Of a stretch of DNA of 64,000 bases, positions 34,819 to 41,875 are shown one piece after another. The DNA is taken from NCBI GenBank assembly GCA_964557955.1, contig CAZLCS010000001.1, positions 251,247-315,246 of the forward strand, in the 5' to 3' direction. The first letter of the stretch is position 1. The number at the start of each line of letters is the position of its first letter. Source of the DNA: JALOOX01 sp964557955. GTDB lineage: Bacteria; Desulfobacterota; Syntrophobacteria; Syntrophobacterales; Syntrophobacteraceae. Under the pieces are notes generated by a model, which did no database searches, was not told where the DNA came from, and worked only from the letters and a program-made list of their open reading frames with translations. Made by a program: the position numbers and the translations under genes.

Positions 34819-35934
34819 TCACGAATTCCTGGTGGCTCCACCCTGTTCGCGCTTCACGCCGATCTTGGCGAAGATTCTCTGCTTGATCTGGGCATCGAAG
34901 ACCTCCCATTTCTGCTTGAGGAACTCCTCGCTTTCGCCGCCCGACAGGAATCCCATGGGAATCTGGAACCCGCCGGCCGTCATCTTTCCCCCTCCGTAGA
35001 ATCCCCCGGCAGAGTCCCTGCCCAGGACCTCTTTGATGAACTCGTCGGGATCGAGGGTGATTTTCAGGGTTCGCATGGAACCGACGAGCGCCTCTTCGCG
35101 ATCGGGACCGGCCACGATTCCGTACACGATGGCCGTGTGGATGTTTTCTTCCGTCACCAGGAACTCCGCTGCCTGAGGAATGGCATCCCGGTCCTCGGTC
35201 CGAAGATAGCCGATGCCGGCCACTGAGAAGCTTTCGACAGTGACCCGGTTTCCCAGGGCCCGATGAATCACTTCCATCGTCTGCTTGGATCGAGCCTGGT
35301 TCATGATCTGCTCCAGCAGCTCCGCATCCCGATAGCGGCTGAGGAACTCGGCGGCGTGAAAGTCTTCCGGGCAGGCCCTGATCAGGCCGTTGGTATCCGT
35401 GAGGATTCCGTGGGTGAGTGCCGTGGCGACCATGACATGCTCCCGTTTGGACTTCTCCAATTGGACCATGCCCTGCTCCAGGTATTCTGCATAGATGGTG
35501 GCCGTGGCGCCGAAGTTCCGCCGAATATCCATCGCAAGCGGCGCCAGCCGCTGCTGTAACTCGTGATGATCCACCACTACAAGCGGCGGAACTCCGGCCC
35601 TTTCCAGCTCGCGAACGATTTCTTCCGCCGTCGTGCCCTGGTTGTCCACGAAGACGGCACCGGAGTATTTTTTGAAATCCAGGGACTTGCCGAAGCGCTG
35701 CAATTCGATCCCCAGAAGCTTTACCAGGGCCATATTCTGCTGGTGGCTGATCTTCCCGCAGTAGACGATGTCACACTTGATGTCATAGATGGCGCTGATG
35801 AGCTGGTGTGCAACGGCCGAAGAAATGGCGTCCGGGTCCGGGAAGTCCTGCAGTACAATGATATGCGTCTCTCCACGACGGGCCTCCAGAATCTTGGCGA
35901 TTTCCATCCTTGCCTGATCGTCATGGTTCAACAT
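34819..35934 (-). CDS. DHH-family phosphoesterase
   Basis: 371 residues from the ATG at 35932-35934, which has a GGAGGAG ribosome site. The DHH domain shows VLQDFPDPDAISSAVAHQLI (metal-binding Asp pair), YCGKISHQQN, GAVFVDNQGTT and the name-giving VVVDHHE, followed by a DHHA1-like end GGFYGGGKMTAGGFQIPMGF. Related enzymes hydrolyse short oligoribonucleotides, pAp or cyclic-di-AMP (NrnA type). The extended C-terminus and the order of motifs do not let me choose a substrate. It stands alone between the PfpI gene and the repeat-rich patch. Confidence 0.87.
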   Translation of the reverse strand: MLNHDDQARMEIAKILEARRGETHIIVLQDFPDPDAISSAVAHQLISAIYDIKCDIVYCGKISHQQNMALVKLLGIELQRFGKSLDFKKYSGAVFVDNQGTTAEEIVRELERAGVPPLVVVDHHELQQRLAPLAMDIRRNFGATATIYAEYLEQGMVQLEKSKREHVMVATALTHGILTDTNGLIRACPEDFHAAEFLSRYRDAELLEQIMNQARSKQTMEVIHRALGNRVTVESFSVAGIGYLRTEDRDAIPQAAEFLVTEENIHTAIVYGIVAGPDREEALVGSMRTLKITLDPDEFIKEVLGRDSAGGFYGGGKMTAGGFQIPMGFLSGGESEEFLKQKWEVFDAQIKQRIFAKIGVKREQGGATRNS

Positions 35935-36061
35935 GCATTGCTCCTCCACGATGGCACACGATTGCTGTACATATAACATACGCCCGGTTCAACTTCACAC
36001 TATCCATCGGACGATTCGTATCTTCTCATCAGACCGGAAACATCGTTTGGGCAAATCCCCT

Positions 36062-36082
36062 CACTACCCCTACCCCTACCCG
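36062..36082 (+). repeat. Short TACCCC hexamer tract, left
   Basis: About three and a half copies of TACCCC/TACCCG. A matching tract lies at 36367-36397 in the same orientation, directly on the other side of the 283-base element between them. Confidence 0.8.
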
Positions 36083-36083
36083 C

Positions 36084-36366
36084 AATGCCGTTGATTTAAG
36101 GGGTGGCACGGGCTAAGCGAAGCTTGCCCGTGATCGAGGAGGCCAGCATGGGCAAGCTCCGCTCAGTACAGGCCAACACAATTGAGTGTCCACCTCTCGA
36201 GTCGTCATTCCGGCAGTGTTTTGGCCGGAATCCACAAAAAAGCTGGATGCCGGCTTAAAGATTGCCGGCATGACGAGCGGCGAAATGGACATTCTTTTCT
36301 GTGGAGGTGTACTTAGCCCATGGCACCCAGCTACCCAATACCCTGTGAGCTTAAGTCAACAGCATT
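36084..36366. mobile_element. MITE-like element, 283 bases, with terminal inverted repeats
   Basis: Left end AATGCCGTTGATTTAAG (36084-36100) and right end, read on the minus strand, AATGCTGTTGACTTAAG (36350-36366) match at 15 of 17 positions. Further in, GGGTGGCACGGGCTAAG on the left is matched by GGGTGCCATGGGCTAAG on the right, though spaced differently. No reading frame inside looks like a protein. It is flanked on both sides by TACCCC hexamers, as if inserted into one tract. Confidence 0.6.
36203..36275. repeat. REP-like inverted repeat inside the MITE-like element
   Basis: Arms CGTCATTCCGGCA (36203-36215) and TGCCGGCATGACG (36263-36275), one mismatch, with an inner repeat of GGCCGGAATCC/GGATGCCGGC type. 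This design (CGTCATTCCGGC...GCCGGCATGACG) is a common interspersed palindrome in proteobacterial genomes. Confidence 0.65.
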
Positions 36367-36397
36367 AACCCCTACCCCTACCCGTACCCGTACCCGG
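36367..36397 (+). repeat. Short TACCCC/TACCCG hexamer tract, right
   Basis: Five hexamers, the first two TACCCC-like and the last TACCCG-like, directly abutting the right inverted repeat of the MITE-like element. Confidence 0.8.
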
Positions 36398-36433
36398 CCT
36401 GATTCTGTGCGAGCTGCCGTTTGATGTATGGGG

Positions 36434-36580
36434 TGCAGGAGGCTGTCCGAGAACTGTCATTTCGAGCGACAGCGAGAAATCTCGTTCATCGCAACACCAC
36501 GCGTTTATGAGATTTCTCTCTCCGTTCCACTCCGCTCCGATCGAAATGACAACAAGGTCTTCCCGGACAGCCTCCTTGCA
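36434..36580. repeat. Nested palindromic repeat element of about 147 bases
   Basis: Three sets of arms pair in order: AGGAGGCTGTCCG (36437-36449) with CGGACAGCCTCCT (36564-36576), exact over 13; then TGTCATTTCGA near 36455 with TCGAAATGACA near 36541; then GAGAAATCTC near 36474 with GAGATTTCTC near 36509. The inner arms resemble a REP-type repeat (TCATTTCGAGCG...GAAATCTC) seen in several Desulfobacterota. It probably folds into a single long stem. Confidence 0.7.
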
Positions 36581-36642
36581 GAAGAGGAGAAAGTGGAGTT
36601 TTGCGAGCGCATCCTCGAGGATTCGATCGAGAAGGGCCATGG

Positions 36643-36765
36643 CTTTCAAAGTGCCGGGCCATCCTCGTTCGGTACGACAAGAAATCTCAGAACTACCTCG
36701 GTTTGATCCAACTGGCCTGCGCTCTACTCTGGTTCCGCAGGCTTTGCGCACTGAAGGAATTCTGA
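36643..36765 (+). pseudogene. IS5-family transposase, C-terminal remnant
   Basis: The plus-strand frame from 36643 ends with RAILVRYDKKSQNYLGLIQL and continues ACALLWFRRLCALKEF to a stop at 36763-36765. This is the usual C-terminus of IS5-type DDE transposases, in which a YDK(K/R)...NYLGLIQLACALLW stretch closes the protein. Nothing upstream restores the catalytic domain, so only about 35 recognisable residues survive. No terminal repeats of the IS could be found. Confidence 0.7.
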
Positions 36766-36794
36766 GATAGTTACTTAGTAGACGCTTAGCCTCC

Positions 36795-37446
36795 TCAGCC
36801 CGCTTGGTCTTCGCCCGCTCCTCTTGATAAGGAGCGCGGCAAGGTGCGGTGTCCTTCCATCAGTAGATCGGCCAGCATCTCGGTTGTCCTCGGTGCTATC
36901 TCCTTCACTGCCCGGTGGACCTGCCCGGTATTCGGGTACTGGCCAACATTGGCCTCGGACATTGACCGGAATCGCCGGACCAGCTGGAACCGAAACCCCG
37001 GGTCAGACGCGAACCTTCTCGGGTCATGCTCCAACATCAGGAAAATGGCACCCACGACAGCGGCACGCTGAAGAGCGCCGAAGTCCCTGTGGACTGTCGG
37101 AAGTTGTCTTGCTGCCTCAACCTTGTGCGCGTCCATGGGCCTGCCGTTATTGTGGTAGTCACCGACGATGCCCTCGGCGTGGTCCTGGAGTATCTCCTTC
37201 AGCCGGTCGAGCCCGGTTCAGGAAGAGCCGATGCATGTAGCTAGCCATCTGCATGGCTCTGTACTTGGCTCTCGTGAGATGGCCGGTCCTCAGCGGATGA
37301 CGAATCTCACGGAGTCCGAAACAGAACGCAGATCCGCTGGGGAGACAATCCTGAAAGGTTAAAGTGAGGTGATTCTTATGAGGTGGTGCGAGGTCGCATT
37401 CCGGCTCACGGTCAGGCTCCTTTTTGTACAGTCTGCTTGTACAGGC
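36795..37446 (-). pseudogene. Frameshifted gene of unknown function next to ssrA
   Basis: Two minus-strand frames join into one protein-like sequence if one G is removed near 37201-37212. The first frame ends AKYRAMQMASYMHRLFLN, and the second goes on LDRLKEILQDHAEGIVGDYH and runs through RDFGALQRAAVVGAIFLMLE to a stop at 36795. The joined product would be at least 150 residues. I do not recognise a family. No start codon with a ribosome site is evident, so the 5' end (given as an ATG at 37446) is a guess. Confidence 0.5.
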
Positions 37447-37485
37447 CATGCCCAGACCGTGATTGAAATGAACTTCCTCGTTGAT

Positions 37486-37840
37486 GGTGGAGGCGGCGGG
37501 AGTTGAACCCGCGTCCGAAAGCATTCCACTTAAGCCTCTACATGCTTATCCCGGGTTCTGAGTTCTCGCCTTTGAGGTCTCCCCTCGGGCAGGATACCTC
37601 TCAAGCCAGCCTGCTGGATGTCATTTTCAGAAGCACAGGCGAACTTCTGAGAACCATCCCACTGAGTCGACGCTCCAGTTGGTCCCGTGGGAGAAGACCA
37701 GTGGAACGGCAGCCGCCTAAGCGGCTACGGCATACGAATAATCGTCTGCGTTTGTGTTTATTCCCAACTGTTTAGCGAGCAGTCAGGACCTCGGCATGCA
37801 GCTTAAATTTCTCTACCCCCGTCGAACCCGTTTCGCCCCC
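37486..37840 (-). ncRNA. ssrA: tmRNA (SsrA)
   Basis: Rescues stalled ribosomes and tags the incomplete peptide for degradation. The 5' end GGGGGCGAAACGGGTTCGACGG and 3' end GTTCAACTCCCGCCGCCTCCACCA form the alanine-tRNA-like part: acceptor arms GGGGGCG and CGCCTCC pair with one G-U. The 3' CCA is encoded (37486-37488). The tag frame at 37717-37749 reads, from the resume codon GCA, ADDYSYAVAA then TAG, and the usual AAACACAAAC precedes it. Length 355 nt. Its 3' end is a common integration site and the adjoining 1.5 kb is full of decayed mobile DNA. Confidence 0.95.
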
Positions 37841-37868
37841 TCTGCAAAGTAATATCAACCGTTCTCAA

Positions 37869-37896
37869 AATGTAATCGTTTCTCGAGTGCAGTCAA
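37869..37896 (-). promoter_or_regulatory. Candidate ssrA promoter
   Basis: Minus strand: -35 TTGACT (37891-37896), 16-base spacer, -10 TACATT (37869-37874). Transcription would start about 20 bases before the mature tmRNA 5' end, consistent with RNase P processing of a short precursor. Confidence 0.5.
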
Positions 37897-38167
37897 GATA
37901 TAAAATGAAACGACCTCGATGGAAAGAGGTCAAGGACATTTCAATTGCTCGATGATGCTCTCAGAGGCCCTGTTAAGGGAGCTTTCGGGGTTATATGATG
38001 CAGACTGCTGCAACTGATCCGGTTCCGCGACGCGCCAATGGGAGACGATCCGGCAAGGGATTCCTCCATTCCTGTCAGGGAGGCTTGGCATTGGGATATA
38101 AATCATCACGACTTGAACTCACAACGTGGACAAAAATCATTTGGAAACAACTTCGGAGAGAGTCTGA

Positions 38168-41100
38168 ATGAAAAGGGTTAGAAATGTAGCTTTGAGGCTC
38201 CTCTTCGTCGTTCTCGCCTTTCTGGTTCTGCTCGGGGCCTTGGAGCTTCTCCTTCCAAAACTGGTCAATCTGGATGCGGTACAGAGGACGGTTTTCGATG
38301 AGCTTCACCAACGAATCCACTGTGAGACGGATTACAGTAAGATTGATTTCACTCTGTTTCCGCGGCCTCATGTGATCGTGAGGCAGGCGAGGCTCTGGCG
38401 TCCTGGCATCTTTGACGTTTCCATGAAATCCATGACCCTGTTTCCTGAGCTCCTGGCTTTGTTCTCGGGGGAGCTCCGCATCCGCGAGATGCAGTTTCAG
38501 AAGCCGGACATCCAGCTTTCCTGGCCGCTCCCATCCCCTGATCGGCCTGAGGATGACGGTCCAGGGACTTCGATGCTGGAGAGACAGATCTCTCGGCTTG
38601 CCGGCATCGATCCGCAATTGGCCTTACATTTCGATTTTCTGAGGCAGACACCCGTTGCACCGCGTCTCAAGATCCAGGATGGTCGAGTTACGGTGACCCG
38701 CGAAGGGGAATCCCTTTTCGTCTTCGAGCATCTTCAGGCCCATGGAGTACGCAGTCCGGGTCACATCGAATTTGTCCTGGGAGGCGAATCCAGCATATGC
38801 GAAAAGATTTCCATCCAGACCTCCATCGACCTGACACAAGGGACCCTCAACGGTCAGCTCATTCTTGTCGGAGCGAAGCTCGATGCTCTGGGATCCTGCC
38901 TGCTGGAACAGACGCCCGTCCGCATGGGCGCGTCGCCCCCATCGAGGATAGCCCTTGAGTTCGCCTATCACCAGCACAAGGGCATTGACTTAACCCTTCA
39001 GGGCGAGATTCCGGATCTCACCCTCCAAAAGGGTGATCGGACCATCCGGTTTTCCGGGGCCAGATTTGACGCAGGACTTGCGTTGCAGGGACATACGGCC
39101 CGGTTGACCCTGAGCTCTTTGAAGCTGGACGAGCCTCGACTCATCGCCTCCGGAGCTTTCATTTACGAAGGGAAGGGCAGGGAGATGCGGGTGGAAGTGG
39201 AGGGCAGAGGGGTCGATGCGGCCGGGGTCCGAGCGGTTGCATTGGGGCTGTGGGAGGAAGAGAAATCGGTTCGCGAGACCTTTGAGGTTGTTCTGGGGGG
39301 AACCGTGCCGGTCATTCGCTACACGGTTCGAGGGCGCACCTTCGAGGATCTCAAAAAGCTCGAGAGCTCCGTCATCGAGGGGAATATGGAAGGCGGCATT
39401 ATCTATATTCCTCCCGCAGATCTCGAGGTCGTTGACGCCCGGGGGGATGTGGAGATCGTCGGCGGAATCCTCGATGCCTGGAACCTCAAGGGGCGCTCCG
39501 GGGAGTCCCGGGCGCTGGACGGAGTCCTCAAGCTGGCTCTCAAGAAAGACGCCAACAAGGACGGTCCCTTCCATCTGGACCTGCAAATGGATGCAGACTT
39601 GAGTCGGCTCCCCCCCGTGTTGAACAAGACGGTGAAGGATCGGGAATTCTTGGAGGAGCTGGCTCAGATGCAAGATGTCGGGGGCCACGCGAGAGGCAGA
39701 CTGGTCCTGGGAGAGACGTTGAAAGCCGTCAAGACCCTCGTTGAGGCCCGGGATTTCGAGCTCCATGGGAGCTACGATCGAGTTCCCTATCCGATCCATG
39801 TGAAGGGAAGGGGGCTCAGATACCACGGAGATACGATTTCGATTGAAGGCCTGGAGGGCGCAGTGGGTCAGAGCACTTTTGAACCGCTGAGGCTGGCGGT
39901 TGACTGGGGCGATTCATCGCAGATCACGGTTGAATCGCGCAATCCGTTGCGAATCCTTCTTGACGAGGTCTATCCCTGGTTGACTTCGTACCCTGGTATC
40001 AAGAGGGCGTGGAAGAGCATGGAGTCCCTCGAAGGGAAGCTCCTGATCCGTGAAGGCCTGCTGGAGGGGCCGCTGACGCATCCCGATCGATGGCGGTACA
40101 ACGTTGTGGCGGATACCGAAAACGTGGTGATGCGGCACACTTTCTTTCCGGATTCCGTTATCGTCAATTCCGGGCGCATTCAGTGGACTCCGGGCAGCCT
40201 GTCGTTCAACGAATGTCGGAGCAATCTGCTGGATGCGGCCGTGACGGTATCGGGCAGTCTCACACTCCAGAAAGGCGATTTGTCGGCAGCGGATCTCGCC
40301 CTCAATGGGTTGATGGCTTCAGAGGCGATCGAGTGGGTGTCCGATCGCGTCGACCTTTCACAGGAGTTTCGGGTTCGCGGGCCTGTCTCGCTATCCAACG
40401 CCCGTTTCACGTGGCTGAGAGACCGCCGCACCAGATTTTCAGCCGGAATCCTTCAGAACGGAGGACCACGGGTCGATCTGAACGTCCGATGGCAGCCGGA
40501 TGAGTTGAATATAGCCAGTCTGAAAGTGAAAGATCGGGTTTCCGAGGGAGTTTTCTCCGTGGTGAGGAAAGGAGGGGGAATCGACCTCACTTTTGAAGGT
40601 GCCCTCAGCGGTTCCACCCTGGATCAGCTGCTTATCCGAAACACGCTGCTTTCCGGCTCCATGCGGGGGGGCTTTCAGACCACCATCCTTCCGGACGAGC
40701 CCATGCGCTCGACGGCAAAGGGGGCTGTGGAGGTGACAGGCCTCAAGATGGTGTGGAAGACGGCATTCCCGGTGGAGATCAAACAGGGCTCGCTCCAGGC
40801 CGAGGGGAGCCGGCTCAGTGTCCAGTCTGCTCTGCTCAGCCTGGAAGGGAGTGACCTGAATCTCAAGGGCGCCATCGACTTCTCCCCCGAGGGATATGTT
40901 CTCGATATGGACCTGGCGGCGAACCAGCTGGTGTGGGAGAAGCTCAAAGAGCTCAGGGAGAGAGAATTCGAACGGCTGGAGAACAAGGGTGACGGCCGTG
41001 CTCTGAAGGGAGCTCTCAGGGTCAGGTCGGATCATCTGTATTGGGGGGTGTACCATTTTGCCCCGGTTGAGCTGACGGTGGACATTCGCCCTGAGGGAGC

Positions 41101-41821
41101 GACCTTCGACTTTTCCAGGGCCTCTATTTGCGGGATCTCCTGCCCCGGCAGAATCGAGGTCTCGCCGCAGGGCGTTCAGCTTGAGACACAGCTGACTGCA
41201 CAGGATATGGAGCTGGACGAGTCGATCCTCTGTCTGTGGGACAAAGGGGGACTTATTGACGGTAAATTCCAACTGCAGGGAGCACTGTCGGCCGGAGGAG
41301 CGGATGACGATCTGGTCTCTTCCCTGCGCGGGAAATTCGACTTCCAGGCGAAGGACGGAAGGATCCTGCCCATTGGATTCATCGGGAAGGTTTTCTCCGT
41401 TCTGAACATTACGGAGATCTACCGGGGCCAGATTCCGGATCTCACCAACAAAGGGTGCGCGTACGACCTCATCACGGCTGCAGGTACAATCCAGGACGGT
41501 GTCCTGTCACTCGACAATTCGGTCGTTAATGCGCACTGTATGAAAATGGTATGGAGGGGGACCGTGGACCTCAAGGCCAAGAGGGTGGACATGATCCTGG
41601 TCGTAGCCCCCCTGAGAACAGTGGACAGAATCATCGATAAGGTCCCGATCCTCGGCGGCATCCTCAATGGGAGCCTCATCTCGTTCCCCGTCAGGGTTTC
41701 AGGGGATTTGAACGACCCCGATGTGGTTCCCTTGTCGCCATCTGCCTTGGGGTCGGGATTCATCGATTTCCTGAAGCGGACCATCATGACCCCCTATCGC
41801 CTGACGGAGCCACTTCGCTGA
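38168..41821 (+). CDS. Large AsmA-like envelope protein
   Basis: 1217 residues with one N-terminal membrane helix (about 8-30, LRLLFVVLAFLVLLGALELL) and a very long beta-rich periplasmic part. Features of the AsmA/YhdP/TamB group: N-terminal LVNLDAVQRTVFDELHQRI and IDFTLFPRPHVIVRQARLW, many repeats of short strands, and a C-terminal AsmA-like block (GKFDFQAKDGRILPIGF, VDLKAKRVDMILVVAPLRTV, FPVRVSGDLNDPDVVPLSP). Such proteins form hydrophobic grooves proposed to carry phospholipids to the outer membrane. Ribosome site GGAGAG. It starts about 330 bases from ssrA, divergent. Confidence 0.85.
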   Translation: MKRVRNVALRLLFVVLAFLVLLGALELLLPKLVNLDAVQRTVFDELHQRIHCETDYSKIDFTLFPRPHVIVRQARLWRPGIFDVSMKSMTLFPELLALFSGELRIREMQFQKPDIQLSWPLPSPDRPEDDGPGTSMLERQISRLAGIDPQLALHFDFLRQTPVAPRLKIQDGRVTVTREGESLFVFEHLQAHGVRSPGHIEFVLGGESSICEKISIQTSIDLTQGTLNGQLILVGAKLDALGSCLLEQTPVRMGASPPSRIALEFAYHQHKGIDLTLQGEIPDLTLQKGDRTIRFSGARFDAGLALQGHTARLTLSSLKLDEPRLIASGAFIYEGKGREMRVEVEGRGVDAAGVRAVALGLWEEEKSVRETFEVVLGGTVPVIRYTVRGRTFEDLKKLESSVIEGNMEGGIIYIPPADLEVVDARGDVEIVGGILDAWNLKGRSGESRALDGVLKLALKKDANKDGPFHLDLQMDADLSRLPPVLNKTVKDREFLEELAQMQDVGGHARGRLVLGETLKAVKTLVEARDFELHGSYDRVPYPIHVKGRGLRYHGDTISIEGLEGAVGQSTFEPLRLAVDWGDSSQITVESRNPLRILLDEVYPWLTSYPGIKRAWKSMESLEGKLLIREGLLEGPLTHPDRWRYNVVADTENVVMRHTFFPDSVIVNSGRIQWTPGSLSFNECRSNLLDAAVTVSGSLTLQKGDLSAADLALNGLMASEAIEWVSDRVDLSQEFRVRGPVSLSNARFTWLRDRRTRFSAGILQNGGPRVDLNVRWQPDELNIASLKVKDRVSEGVFSVVRKGGGIDLTFEGALSGSTLDQLLIRNTLLSGSMRGGFQTTILPDEPMRSTAKGAVEVTGLKMVWKTAFPVEIKQGSLQAEGSRLSVQSALLSLEGSDLNLKGAIDFSPEGYVLDMDLAANQLVWEKLKELREREFERLENKGDGRALKGALRVRSDHLYWGVYHFAPVELTVDIRPEGATFDFSRASICGISCPGRIEVSPQGVQLETQLTAQDMELDESILCLWDKGGLIDGKFQLQGALSAGGADDDLVSSLRGKFDFQAKDGRILPIGFIGKVFSVLNITEIYRGQIPDLTNKGCAYDLITAAGTIQDGVLSLDNSVVNAHCMKMVWRGTVDLKAKRVDMILVVAPLRTVDRIIDKVPILGGILNGSLISFPVRVSGDLNDPDVVPLSPSALGSGFIDFLKRTIMTPYRLTEPLR

Positions 41822-41875
41822 ATTCGTTCTGGGCAGGATGATGCCCGTCAGGGCGATGAACGGTGGTGATCGACC

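Noticed and set aside
36062..36397. CRISPR array
   Set aside because: Hexamers of TACCCC have no unique spacers between them and no cas genes are near.
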